Below are positions 32,607 to 41,523 of a DNA stretch of 64,000 bases, piece by piece; positions within the stretch are counted from its first letter, which is position 1; each line of letters starts with the position of its first letter. The notes beneath the pieces were generated by a model. That model saw nothing but the letters and a program-made list of their open reading frames with translations. It had not been told where the DNA came from and ran no database searches. This DNA is from Neptunicoccus cionae (GTDB lineage: Bacteria > Pseudomonadota > Alphaproteobacteria > Rhodobacterales > Rhodobacteraceae): the NCBI RefSeq assembly GCF_002860325.1, contig NZ_PKOJ01000002.1:372001-436000 (forward strand), in the 5' to 3' direction. A program made the position numbers and the translations under genes.

Positions 32607-32638
32607 ATAAGTCCACTTTACCACGCAGCTAGGTCCAG
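32607..32638. promoter_or_regulatory. candidate TauR binding sites upstream of tauR
   Basis: On the minus strand GTGGACTTAT (32616-32607) and CTGGACCTAG (32638-32629) form two direct repeats 22 bp apart. They resemble the CTGGACYTAA direct repeats that I recall for TauR of Rhodobacter capsulatus. They end 12 bp before the tauR start, suggesting autoregulation. Confidence 0.5.
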
Positions 32639-32650
32639 CTAAGCTGCGCC

Positions 32651-34111
32651 ATGGCCCTATCCGAAGACCTCTTTTTTCTTGATCCCGCCTTTGAAGGCAG
32701 CCTTCAAAGCCAGATCCGCCAGATCGTGGCCTCGGCCATTCTGTCGCGCCGGTTCCTTCCCGGCGAAAGGCTGCCGTCTTCGCGCAAACTGGCCAAACAT
32801 CTGGGTATTTCGCGGATCACTGTGACCCTGTCCTATCAGGAACTGGTGGCGGATGGATATCTCGCGACACGGTCCCGTTCGGGCTACTTTGTGGCGGATG
32901 ACGCGCCCACTTCGGCCTTTGACGGCACCACCGCGGATCACACCGATAAAGTGGACTGGTCCGCAGCCCTTCAGCGCTGTTACACCGGCGCCCCTATGGT
33001 GGCCAAGTGTTTCAACTGGCAGTCCTATCCCTATCCGTTCATCTACGGTCAAGCCGACCCGCGACTGTTCAGCCATTCCAACTGGCGGCTGTGTGCCCAT
33101 CAGGCACTTGGCAAGAAAGAGTTCGACAGCCTGACTTCGGATTACGCCGAGGAAGATGATGCCCAACTCATTGATTTCATCGCCAGACACACGCTCACAA
33201 GACGGGGCATACAGGCGAACCGAGACCAGATATTACTGACAGTCGGCGCGCAGAATGCGCTCTGGATGGTCGGACAGCTTTTGCTGGGAAAAGGGCGCAA
33301 GGCAGCCTTTGAGAATCCGGGCTATCCGGGTGTACGTGAAATCCTGCGCCATACCGATTGTGCGCTGGCCCCCGTAGATATTGACGAAAACGGGATGATA
33401 CCCGATCAGGTTCCCACCGATACGGACGTTGTTTTCACAACTCCAAGCCATCACGCCCCAACTGCCGCGACGATGCCGATGGCCCGGCGCCATGCCTTGC
33501 TAAAAATGGCAAGTGCGCAGGATATGATCGTTGTAGAAGACGACTATGAATTCGAGATGTCCTTTCTGAACGCACCCTCCCCCGCGCTCAAATCGCTCGA
33601 TACCGAAGGACGTGTAATCTACATCGGCAGCTTTTCGAAATCCCTGTTTCCAGGATTGCGTCTGGGCTATCTCGTCGGCTCTGAACCGCTGATCCGGCAG
33701 GCGCGCGCCCTGCGCACCACCGTGTTGCGGCATCCCCCTGGCCATATGCAGCGCACGACGGCCAATTTCCTTGCTCTTGGCCATTACGATGCCCTGATCC
33801 GCCGCATGAAAGACGCGTATTTCGAGCGGCGTCAGGTCATGGCCAAAGCGCTGGAGAAACATGAACTGACCGTTGCCGGCAGCGCTTCTTTCGGCGGGTC
33901 ATCCTTCTGGATGCGCGCACCCGATCATGTGGATACGGTTGATCTTGCAAAGCTGCTGAAGGCTGAAGGGGTACTGATCGAACCCGGCGCGCCCTTTTTC
34001 GATGGTGCGAACGCACCTAAAAACCACTTTCGTCTGGCCTATTCCTCTATCGACAGCCGCATGATCCCAAAAGGGATTTCCATCATTTCGAAAACAATAA
34101 GAAACCTCTAG
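32651..34111 (+). CDS. tauR: MocR/GntR-family regulator with aminotransferase domain (TauR-like)
   Basis: 486 residues: an N-terminal GntR winged helix (SLQSQIRQIVASAILSRRFLPGERLPSSRKLAKHLGISRITVTLSYQELVADGYL) linked to a fold-type I aminotransferase-like domain with the PLP-binding lysine in YIGSFSKSLFPGLRLGY. This is the MocR architecture. Its place directly before tauABC and the downstream pta/soe genes, and its similarity in layout to Rhodobacter TauR, identify it as the likely activator of taurine utilisation. Taurine or a PLP-taurine adduct would be the ligand. PdxR or GabR-like functions are less likely from context. Confidence 0.88.
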   Translation: MALSEDLFFLDPAFEGSLQSQIRQIVASAILSRRFLPGERLPSSRKLAKHLGISRITVTLSYQELVADGYLATRSRSGYFVADDAPTSAFDGTTADHTDKVDWSAALQRCYTGAPMVAKCFNWQSYPYPFIYGQADPRLFSHSNWRLCAHQALGKKEFDSLTSDYAEEDDAQLIDFIARHTLTRRGIQANRDQILLTVGAQNALWMVGQLLLGKGRKAAFENPGYPGVREILRHTDCALAPVDIDENGMIPDQVPTDTDVVFTTPSHHAPTAATMPMARRHALLKMASAQDMIVVEDDYEFEMSFLNAPSPALKSLDTEGRVIYIGSFSKSLFPGLRLGYLVGSEPLIRQARALRTTVLRHPPGHMQRTTANFLALGHYDALIRRMKDAYFERRQVMAKALEKHELTVAGSASFGGSSFWMRAPDHVDTVDLAKLLKAEGVLIEPGAPFFDGANAPKNHFRLAYSSIDSRMIPKGISIISKTIRNL

Positions 34112-34142
34112 GCACACCAGTCCAGTTTTGAGACAATATTCT

Positions 34143-34160
34143 TATTGGAATCATCCAATA
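34143..34160. promoter_or_regulatory. inverted repeat in the tauA promoter region
   Basis: TATTGGA (34143-34149) and TCCAATA (34154-34160), a perfect 7-bp dyad with 4-bp spacer, 135 bp upstream of tauA. A CTGGACTGG half-site lies just before it (34125-34117, minus). Probably a regulator site for tauABC; TauR is the obvious candidate. Confidence 0.45.
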
Positions 34161-34294
34161 GGCGAACTGGCGCTATCCTAAGTTGGGAAATTGCGACCAC
34201 TTTTCAGCAGTTCTGTCTGCTTTAATACGCGGTTGAGCCTTACACTAACGGAGCGGGGTCTCAATGAAGGCCCTGCCACTCAGGGAGACTATCT

Positions 34295-35302
34295 ATGAAA
34301 TTCACAAAAACACTGACAGCGATGGCTGTTGCTCTGGCTGCTACTACGGGTTCTGCCGCCTATGCGCTGGACGAACTGGTTGTTGCCTACTTTCTGGAAT
34401 GGCCGACGCCGAACCAATATGCACAGCACAACAAGATTTATTCGGAAAAGATGGGAATTCCGGTCAAATGGGTCGCGTTTGACGCAGGTACAGCGATGTC
34501 TGCAGCTATGGCATCCGGCGATGTACACATTTCCTTTTCACAAGGCGTAACACCGTTTCTGGTTGCAACAGCCGCCGGTCAAGACCTGCAAGCTGTTGAT
34601 ATCGCTGTGTCTTACTCCGAGAACGACAACTGCGTTGTGCGCTCCGAACTGGAAATCACTAAAGAGAACGCCGCGGAAGAGCTGAAAGGCAAGAAAGTTG
34701 CTGTGCCTCTGGGTACCGCCGCCCACTCCGGTTTTCTGGCGCAGATGGCCTATCTCGGCATTCCTGAATCCGACCTGACAATCGTTGATATGGCACCCTC
34801 TGATTCCGCAGCAGCCTTCAGCCAGCCGAACACCGATCTGGCCATGGCTTGCGGCTGGGGCGGTTCCTTGCGCACAATGAAAGAATACGGCAACACCATT
34901 CTTTCCGGTGCTGAAAAAGAAGAGGTTGTCGGCAAGGTTTTCGATCTGACCACAATCCCGACATCCTTTGGTGAGGAAAACCCTGACATTCTGGCACAGT
35001 TCCTTGCGATCACGGCCGAAATGAACGCGATGTACGCCGCTGACCGCGCACCGATGATGGAAGCCATCCAGAAAGAAGCTGGCATGGATATGGAAGGCAC
35101 AACAGCCGTTATTGACGTGTTCGCTTTCCCGACCATCGAGGAACAACTGTCCGAAGCATGGATGGGCGGGTTTGTAACAGAGTATCTGACAGACTCTGCT
35201 GCCAAGCTGGAAGAAGGCGGGAAAATCAAAGCCTTGAGCGACTATTCCGCAGTTGTGAACACCAGCTATCTTGAAGCTGCCAACAAAATGATGATGAAAT
35301 AA
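34295..35302 (+). CDS. tauA: taurine ABC transporter substrate-binding protein
   Basis: 335-residue periplasmic binding protein. A Sec signal peptide ends about residue 24 (ATTGSAAYA-LDELVV). The mature part has the NMT1/TauA-like start VVAYFLEWPTPNQYAQHNKIYSEKMGIPVKWVAFDAGTAMSAAMASGDVHISFSQG and a central KKVAVPLGTAAHSGFLAQMAYLG. It is the first gene of the transporter set, followed by a strong intercistronic hairpin and then tauB and tauC. Taurine is the likely ligand because of tauR, pta and soe nearby; other sulfonates are possible. Confidence 0.9.
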   Translation: MKFTKTLTAMAVALAATTGSAAYALDELVVAYFLEWPTPNQYAQHNKIYSEKMGIPVKWVAFDAGTAMSAAMASGDVHISFSQGVTPFLVATAAGQDLQAVDIAVSYSENDNCVVRSELEITKENAAEELKGKKVAVPLGTAAHSGFLAQMAYLGIPESDLTIVDMAPSDSAAAFSQPNTDLAMACGWGGSLRTMKEYGNTILSGAEKEEVVGKVFDLTTIPTSFGEENPDILAQFLAITAEMNAMYAADRAPMMEAIQKEAGMDMEGTTAVIDVFAFPTIEEQLSEAWMGGFVTEYLTDSAAKLEEGGKIKALSDYSAVVNTSYLEAANKMMMK

Positions 35303-35333
35303 TTCAGAATTCCGTCAAATAGATGGTAAAGTG

Positions 35334-35366
35334 AACCGCGGCCGGCCCGGCCGGCCGCGGTTGTTT
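35334..35366 (+). terminator. tauA-tauB intercistronic hairpin
   Basis: A perfect 12-bp GC-rich stem, AACCGCGGCCGG and CCGGCCGCGGTT, with a 5-nt loop, followed by GTTTTC. It lies 31 bp after tauA. As in many ABC operons it probably lets most transcripts stop after the binding-protein gene, or protects the tauA mRNA end. Confidence 0.8.
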
Positions 35367-35403
35367 TCAGCTACCCACACCTCTGTTCACGAATGGAATT
35401 TAA

Positions 35404-36207
35404 ATGACAGGTCTGGTCATCGACGACGTTTCTATGACCTTCGAATTGCCAAACGGTGGCAATGTCGAAGCGCTCAAGAACATCAATTTACAGATAAACG
35501 AAGGCGAACTTCTCTCAGTGCTCGGGCCTTCGGGCTGTGGCAAAACCACCCTCCTCAACATTCTCGCAGGCTTTCTCGCGCCAACATCAGGTGCAATGTC
35601 GATGAATGGCCATGCCATCACCGGCCCCCACAGCGAGCGGGGCATGGTTTTCCAGCAAGGAGCCTTGTTTGAATGGATGAATGTTGCCAAAAACATCGGC
35701 TTCGGGCCGAAGATGAAAGGCACACCACAAGCAGAAATCGACGCCAAAGTGAAAGAATTGCTCGGGATTGTCGGATTGCAGGATTTCGCGGAAAAAATGA
35801 TCTACGAAATGTCCGGTGGTATGCAGCAGCGTGTGGCCCTTGCCCGCTGTCTTGCCAATGATCCTGACATTATCCTTATGGATGAACCCCTCGGCGCGCT
35901 TGATGCGCTGACGCGGGAAAAGATGCAGAGCCTTGTTCTGGATATCTGGAAAAAGACCGGCAAGACCATCATCCTGATCACCCACTCTGTGGAAGAAGCC
36001 CTGCTGCTGGGTGAACGCCTGCTGGTGATGGCCCCGCGCCCCGGTCGCGTGCACAAGGAATACCGCCTGCCTTTCGCCGAAATGGGCGTTGGTGCGGACC
36101 TGCGAGAGGTCAAACGCCATCCCGATTTCGGACCGAAGCGGGATGAGATCCTGTCCATGATCTGGGATATGGAAGAAGAAATCATGGGCCGGACGGAGTC
36201 TGCATAA
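35404..36207 (+). CDS. tauB: taurine ABC transporter ATP-binding protein
   Basis: 267-residue ABC ATPase. Walker A GPSGCGKTT, Q-loop VFQQGALFEW, ABC signature MSGGMQQRVALARCL, Walker B DIILMDEPLGALDALTREKMQ and switch His in ILITHSVEEAL are all present. The C-terminal tail after about residue 225 is short. It belongs to the nitrate/sulfonate/taurine subclass of transporters. The stop codon overlaps the tauC start by 1 bp (TAATG), indicating translational coupling. Confidence 0.94.
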   Translation: MTGLVIDDVSMTFELPNGGNVEALKNINLQINEGELLSVLGPSGCGKTTLLNILAGFLAPTSGAMSMNGHAITGPHSERGMVFQQGALFEWMNVAKNIGFGPKMKGTPQAEIDAKVKELLGIVGLQDFAEKMIYEMSGGMQQRVALARCLANDPDIILMDEPLGALDALTREKMQSLVLDIWKKTGKTIILITHSVEEALLLGERLLVMAPRPGRVHKEYRLPFAEMGVGADLREVKRHPDFGPKRDEILSMIWDMEEEIMGRTESA

Positions 36208-37535
36208 TGATACAGGAAGTATTTGACGTTATCGTAACGACCCTGCGCATGGTGGTGGGTATCACCCTGATCATGGCCGTGTTCTTGCTGGTCAGTCTGG
36301 CGCTGTCCTTTTTGTACGGCCTTTACTCCAAGGGTCGCGGTATGGCGAAGGGTTATACCAGCCTGAAAACCGTCACCTTCGGCGACGAGAGTGCCGTCAC
36401 AGCCAACAGGTTTGCATCTGTCGCAGCTGTTGTGACAATCTTCCTGCTGTGGTGTATCGCCACCGGATCGTCTTTGATCCCAACCGTCCTGCCGCCCCCT
36501 TTTGTTGGTGAGACCGAGTTTGAATACACGGCCCGCAACGCACAAGGAGACACCGACACGGCGACTGTCTTTGTACAGGTCTACGGATCCGATGCAGAAC
36601 GCCCTGACAAGCCGGAAGCCCTGCCCCTTGGCGAGGGTTTTGCCAAGAACGACTTCGTCCAGATTGTAGAGCGCCGCACTAAAGTGCTCAAAGCGCAAAA
36701 CAATGACGAAGGCGGTTCCGAAGACGGCTATGAAGTGATCGAGATCAACGGCACCCCCGTGACCCGCGAAACCACTGTGCCTTTCGGCAAGGGTGAAATC
36801 TTTGTCACCAAACAGGGCTCGCTCTCTGTTCGCCCGTCGACCGGTCTGACTATGGAGGCACTTTATCTGCCACCACCTGAAAAAGTCTGGTCTTCTTTCA
36901 TCACACTGAACAAAGACGGTTATCAGGGTGTAGGTCTGTGGGAGAACGTGTTCTGGTCCCTGATCCGCGTTGTGATCGGCTTCTCGCTTGGCTGTCTGTT
37001 CGGTATCCCGCTTGGCTTTGCCATGGGGCTGAACTCTTGGCTGCGAGGCTGGTTCGATCCGATCGTGGAATTCATGCGTCCGGTTCCGCCGCTGGCGCTG
37101 ATCCCGCTCGTTATCATCTGGTTCGGCATCGGCGAGCAGGGTAAAATCTCGCTGCTGTTCCTTGCCGCGCTCTGGATTATGACCATTGCAGCCCGTGCGG
37201 GTGTGTCTGGTGTGAACATCTCCAAGGTCCATGCAGCTTACTCGCTCGGGGCGACCCGCAGGCAGTTGCTGACCAAGGTAATCCTGCCCAACTCCTTGCC
37301 GGAAATCTTTACCGGCGCACGGGTTGCGATGGGGGTTTGTTGGGGCACGGTTGTGGCCGCCGAACTGGTTGCCGCCGAAAAAGGTGCCGGCAAGATGATT
37401 ATCGCCGCATCGAAATTCTCGCTGACGGATATCGTAATCATCGGGATTATCATCATCGGCGTCATCGGCTACGGCATCGACGTTTTGATGCGCATGGCAG
37501 AGAACAAACTGGTCCCGTGGAAAGGGCGCGGTTAA
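36207..37535 (+). CDS. tauC: taurine ABC transporter permease with extended N-terminus
   Basis: 442-residue permease. The transport part (about residues 215-442) has the usual helices and the coupling-helix signature SLGATRRQLLTKVILPNSLPEIFTGARVAMG. It is preceded by an extra roughly 200 residues: a membrane helix near the N-terminus, a second near residue 75, and a soluble domain (about residues 100-210) predicted outside. Typical enterobacterial TauC is about 275 residues, so this is the long form that I associate with Roseobacter taurine systems. A terminator follows. Confidence 0.9.
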   Translation: MIQEVFDVIVTTLRMVVGITLIMAVFLLVSLALSFLYGLYSKGRGMAKGYTSLKTVTFGDESAVTANRFASVAAVVTIFLLWCIATGSSLIPTVLPPPFVGETEFEYTARNAQGDTDTATVFVQVYGSDAERPDKPEALPLGEGFAKNDFVQIVERRTKVLKAQNNDEGGSEDGYEVIEINGTPVTRETTVPFGKGEIFVTKQGSLSVRPSTGLTMEALYLPPPEKVWSSFITLNKDGYQGVGLWENVFWSLIRVVIGFSLGCLFGIPLGFAMGLNSWLRGWFDPIVEFMRPVPPLALIPLVIIWFGIGEQGKISLLFLAALWIMTIAARAGVSGVNISKVHAAYSLGATRRQLLTKVILPNSLPEIFTGARVAMGVCWGTVVAAELVAAEKGAGKMIIAASKFSLTDIVIIGIIIIGVIGYGIDVLMRMAENKLVPWKGRG

Positions 37536-37563
37536 CCCGCCTGCTCCGCTACGAAACTTTTGC

Positions 37564-37590
37564 AAAGGCCCCGAAAAACGGGGCCTTTCG
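37564..37590 (+). terminator. intrinsic terminator of tauABC
   Basis: Perfect 9-bp stem AAAGGCCCC/GGGGCCTTT with a 7-nt loop, 28 bp after tauC. It separates tauABC from pta-soe, which would need its own promoter. Confidence 0.8.
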
Positions 37591-37677
37591 CATTTTGGCT
37601 ATATCCGCGCAGACAACTGGCCCTAAGCGATATTCCGGTTATAACTGATATAGTTATGCCAAGCTCCGAGGAAACCG

Positions 37678-38616
37678 ATGACCCGCAAACGTTCAGCATT
37701 TCTGTCCAGCACAGCGCCCGATTGTCCCCCGACCCTGATCGCTCAAGCCGCCGAAGGCACGCCGCCCCGTGTCGCTATCGCCCGCGCCGGTGCGCCCCTG
37801 CCCATGCAGGCCGCGAAAGAGGCGACAGAAGCTGGCATCATGACGCCGGTTTTCATTGGGGAAGCAGACACCATCCACGCAGAGGCAGACACGCTCGCCT
37901 GGGATATTTCTGCCTATGATCTGCACAACACCACCGGAGAAGCCGAAGCCGCGTCTGTTGCTGCATCGCTCTGCGGTGCGGATCAGGCAGACGTTCTGAT
38001 GAAGGGGCACCTGCATACCGACCAATTCATGAAGGGCGTTCTGGCTCGGGATAGCGGACTGCGCACCACAGAGCGGCTGGTGCATGTGTTTCACATCACT
38101 CCGCCCGGCCACGACACACCATTGCTGATCTCGGATGCCGCAGTGAACGTGACACCGGACATCAAAACCCGCCAGTCTGCTGTGCAGGCGGTGGTAAAGC
38201 TGGCGCAGGCTCGGGGGATAGAACGGCCCAAAGTGGCCTTCCTCTCCGCCACCGAAAGCGCCATTCCTTCTGTCCCGTCGTCTATGGAAGCAGCAGAGCT
38301 GTGCGACTGGGCCAAGGGCGAAATCGCGGATGCGGATTTTTCCGGCCCGCTGGCGCTCGATCTGGTGCTGTCACCGGAAGCTGCCGAGATTAAAGGATTG
38401 CACGACGATCCCGTGGCAGGTCAGGCGGATTGCCTTGTTGTGCCGGACATCGTCTCGGGCAATGCCATTTTCAAATCTCTGGTCTACCTGTCTGGTGGCT
38501 GCGCTGCGGGTGTGGTGATGGGGGCGAAGGTTCCTGTTCTGCTCACCTCCCGCGCCGATCCGCCTGCCGCAAGACTAGCCTCTGCTGCGCTGGCTGCCAT
38601 TCTGACCCGCATGTGA
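37678..38616 (+). CDS. pta: phosphate acetyltransferase (short form)
   Basis: 312-residue phosphate acetyl/butyryltransferase. Family motifs include VAIARAGAPLPMQAAKEATEAGIMTPVFIGE, ADVLMKGHLHTDQFMKGVL, and AGQADCLVVPDIVSGNAIFKSLVYLSGG. It converts acetyl phosphate and CoA to acetyl-CoA. In bacteria that degrade taurine, acetyl phosphate is formed by sulfoacetaldehyde acetyltransferase (Xsc), and the short Pta is normally encoded right beside xsc. Here xsc is missing between tauC and pta. Phosphate butyryltransferase is a less likely alternative. Confidence 0.88.
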   Translation: MTRKRSAFLSSTAPDCPPTLIAQAAEGTPPRVAIARAGAPLPMQAAKEATEAGIMTPVFIGEADTIHAEADTLAWDISAYDLHNTTGEAEAASVAASLCGADQADVLMKGHLHTDQFMKGVLARDSGLRTTERLVHVFHITPPGHDTPLLISDAAVNVTPDIKTRQSAVQAVVKLAQARGIERPKVAFLSATESAIPSVPSSMEAAELCDWAKGEIADADFSGPLALDLVLSPEAAEIKGLHDDPVAGQADCLVVPDIVSGNAIFKSLVYLSGGCAAGVVMGAKVPVLLTSRADPPAARLASAALAAILTRM

Positions 38617-38625
38617 CAAAATATT

Positions 38626-38646
38626 ATTCCAAATAACCGGTGGAAT
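38626..38646. promoter_or_regulatory. inverted repeat upstream of soeA
   Basis: ATTCCA (38626-38631) and TGGAAT (38641-38646) with a 9-bp spacer, 42 bp before the soeA start. A second dyad GGACAATAGTCC lies just after it. Either may be an operator for the soe genes; no regulator is assigned. Confidence 0.3.
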
Positions 38647-38688
38647 TTCGGGACAATAGTCCGGATAACACTTGGAACGGAGAACAAA

Positions 38689-41523
38689 ATGAACAAACAC
38701 ATCCAACCTGATCTGGATACCTCCCCCAAGGTTTCTGACGAAATCCGCAAGACCACCTGTTACATGTGCGCCTGTCGTTGCGGCATCAATGTGCATATGC
38801 AGGACGGTAAGGTGAAATACATCGAGGGCAACCGCGATCATCCGATCAACCGTGGTGTGCTCTGTGCTAAAGGCTCCGCGGGGATCATGCAGCATTACTC
38901 CCCCGCGCGTCTGAAGGCGCCGATGAAACGGGTCGGCCCGCGCGGGTCGGGCGAGTTTGAGGAAATCAGCTGGGATGAAGCCTTCCAGATCGCATCGGAC
39001 TGGATGACTCCGCTTCGGGAAAAACACCCCGAAAAACTGGCGTTCTTCACAGGACGTGACCAGTCGCAGTCCCTTACATCCTATTGGGCGCAACAGTTTG
39101 GCACTCCGAATTACGCAGCCCACGGCGGGTTCTGTTCCGTCAATATGGCGGCTGCCGGAATCTACACGATGGGCGGCGCGTTTTGGGAATTCGGCCAACC
39201 CGATTGGGAACGGGCCAAGATGTTCATGATCTTTGGCGTGGCAGAGGATCACGATTCCAACCCGATCAAACTGGGCCTGTCCCGCCTCAAGGAACGGGGC
39301 GCCAAAATTGTCGGCGTGAACCCCGTGCGTTCCGGCTATAATGCAATTGCGGATGAATGGGTTGGCATCACACCGGGCACGGACGGGCTGTTCATACTGT
39401 CTCTCATCCGCGAATTGCTGGCCGCGGGCAAGGTGGATCTGGAGTATCTGATCCGCTACACCAACGCGCCCTATCTGGTGAATTGTGATCCGGAGTCAGA
39501 CGACCACGGGCTGTTCCTTTACGATAACGACGGCAAACCACAAGTGTTGGACCGCGCAACCGGCGAACCACTGCCCTTTGACCAGCAAGGTGTCAAGCCG
39601 GAACTGGCGACGAATTACACCCATAAAGGTACGCTTTACCGCCCCGCCTTCCAGTTGATGGCGGAGAAATATCTTGTGGATGATTACGCGCCGGAAAACG
39701 TGGCAGAGCGCACAGGCGTCAAACCCGACACCATCCGGCGTCTGGCCGCTGAACTGGCCCGCACCGCCTTTGAGGAAGAAATCGTCATCAACCAGCCGTG
39801 GACCGATTTCCGTGGCGAAAAACACGACGAAATGATCGGCCGCCCTGTTGCCTTCCACGCCATGCGTGGCATTTCGGCCCATTCCAACGGCTTCCAGACC
39901 TGCCGCGCGCTGCACCTGCTGCAGATCCTGCTGGGCAGTGTCGAGGTTCCGGGCGGTTTCCGCTTCAAGCCGCCCTACCCCAAACCCGTCACAGGCCATC
40001 CGCGCCCTCACGCCAAACCCGTTGCCAACAGCCCGCTGAACGGCCCGCATCTGGGCTTTCCGCAAGGCCCCGAAGACCTTGCGATCAAGGCGAATGGCAC
40101 TCCTGCGCGGATTGACAAGGCGTTTACGTGGGAAAACCCCATGTCCGCCCACGGCATGATGCATATGGTGATTTCCAACGCCCATGCCGGCGATCCCTAT
40201 AAAATCGACACGCTGTTCATGTATATGGCGAATATGTCGTGGAACTCCTCGATGAACTCCCGCGGCGTGATGGATATGTTGACGGACAAAACCGAGGACG
40301 GCGAATATGTCATCCCGCGCATCATCTATTCCGACAGCTATTCATCTGAAATGGTGGCTTTTGCGGACCTGATCCTGCCTGATACCACCTATCTTGAACG
40401 GCACGATTGTATTTCCCTGCTGGATCGCCCGATTTCCGAAGCCGAGGCCATGTGCGACAGCATCCGCTGGCCCGTGGTGGAACCGGACCGCGATGTGCGC
40501 GGCTTCCAGTCTGCCCTCATCCAGCTTGGCGCAAAGATGAAACTGCCCGGTTTCGTGAACGAGGATGGCGCCGCCAAATATCAGGATTACGCCGATTACA
40601 TCGTCAACCACGAACGCCGCCCCGGTGTCGGACCTCTGGCCGGATGGCGGGGTGAGGATGAAACAGGCTCCGGTCGGGGTGCGCCAAACCCCAATCAGAT
40701 CGACCGCTACATTGAAAACGGCGGCTTTTACATGGACCACATCCCAGAAGAGGCGTTGTTCTACAAACCGTGGAACAAAGCCTATCAGGACTGGGCGGTA
40801 GAGCGTGGCATCTTTGATGCGCCCTCACCCTATACGTTCAACATCTATGTAGAGCAGATGCAGAAATTCCGGCTGGCAGCCGAGGGCAAAGGCGAATTGC
40901 AGCCGCCCGACCACCTGCGTGAACAGCTGAAAATGGCGATGGACCCGCTGCCCACATGGTGGCAACCCTTTGAAGAAGCCCTTGTGGACGGGGAGGAATA
41001 TCCCATCCACGCGCTGACCCAGCGTCCTGCGGCCATGTACCATTCCTGGGGCTCTCAAAACGCATGGCTGCGCCAGATCCACGGGCACAATCCGCTCTAT
41101 GTCTCTGGCGAAATCTGGGAACAGCACGGGTTTGAAGAAGGCGACTGGGCCTATCTGAAATCCCATCACGGGGAAATTCAGGTCCCCGTGGTCCGCATGG
41201 ACGCGCTGAACCCGAAAACCGTCTGGACGTGGAACGCCATTGGCAAACGCAAGGGCGCCTGGGCGCTGGATCAGGATGCGCCGGAAACGAAAAAAGGCTT
41301 TCTTCTGAATCACTTGATCCACGAACTTCTACCACCAAAAGGGGACGGATTGCGCTGGTCCAACTCTGATCCGGTCACTGGTCAGGCCGCGTGGTACGAT
41401 TTGCGGGTGAACATCCGCAAAGCGCCAACCCCGGACAATCTGCAATCCGAACCCGCTATTGCGCCGCAAAAATCCCCCGTGGGACAAGGGCCAAAGAACA
41501 TCCGTTACGGAGAAGACTTCTGA
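38689..41523 (+). CDS. soeA: sulfite dehydrogenase molybdoenzyme subunit SoeA
   Basis: 944-residue molybdopterin oxidoreductase of the DMSO reductase family. An N-terminal 4Fe-4S motif has Cys24, 27, 31 and 59 (TTCYMCACRCG...GVLCAKG), and Cys149 in HGGFCSVNM is the candidate Mo ligand. There is no Tat signal peptide, so the enzyme faces the cytoplasm, as expected for SoeABC sulfite dehydrogenase rather than for periplasmic DMSO or polysulfide reductases. The C-terminal cofactor domain has WGSQNAWLRQIHGHNPLYV. It lies in a tau-pta context and is followed by the 4Fe-4S and membrane subunits. It would oxidise sulfite to sulfate and pass electrons to quinone. Assignment depends partly on context. 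Confidence 0.88.
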   Translation: MNKHIQPDLDTSPKVSDEIRKTTCYMCACRCGINVHMQDGKVKYIEGNRDHPINRGVLCAKGSAGIMQHYSPARLKAPMKRVGPRGSGEFEEISWDEAFQIASDWMTPLREKHPEKLAFFTGRDQSQSLTSYWAQQFGTPNYAAHGGFCSVNMAAAGIYTMGGAFWEFGQPDWERAKMFMIFGVAEDHDSNPIKLGLSRLKERGAKIVGVNPVRSGYNAIADEWVGITPGTDGLFILSLIRELLAAGKVDLEYLIRYTNAPYLVNCDPESDDHGLFLYDNDGKPQVLDRATGEPLPFDQQGVKPELATNYTHKGTLYRPAFQLMAEKYLVDDYAPENVAERTGVKPDTIRRLAAELARTAFEEEIVINQPWTDFRGEKHDEMIGRPVAFHAMRGISAHSNGFQTCRALHLLQILLGSVEVPGGFRFKPPYPKPVTGHPRPHAKPVANSPLNGPHLGFPQGPEDLAIKANGTPARIDKAFTWENPMSAHGMMHMVISNAHAGDPYKIDTLFMYMANMSWNSSMNSRGVMDMLTDKTEDGEYVIPRIIYSDSYSSEMVAFADLILPDTTYLERHDCISLLDRPISEAEAMCDSIRWPVVEPDRDVRGFQSALIQLGAKMKLPGFVNEDGAAKYQDYADYIVNHERRPGVGPLAGWRGEDETGSGRGAPNPNQIDRYIENGGFYMDHIPEEALFYKPWNKAYQDWAVERGIFDAPSPYTFNIYVEQMQKFRLAAEGKGELQPPDHLREQLKMAMDPLPTWWQPFEEALVDGEEYPIHALTQRPAAMYHSWGSQNAWLRQIHGHNPLYVSGEIWEQHGFEEGDWAYLKSHHGEIQVPVVRMDALNPKTVWTWNAIGKRKGAWALDQDAPETKKGFLLNHLIHELLPPKGDGLRWSNSDPVTGQAAWYDLRVNIRKAPTPDNLQSEPAIAPQKSPVGQGPKNIRYGEDF

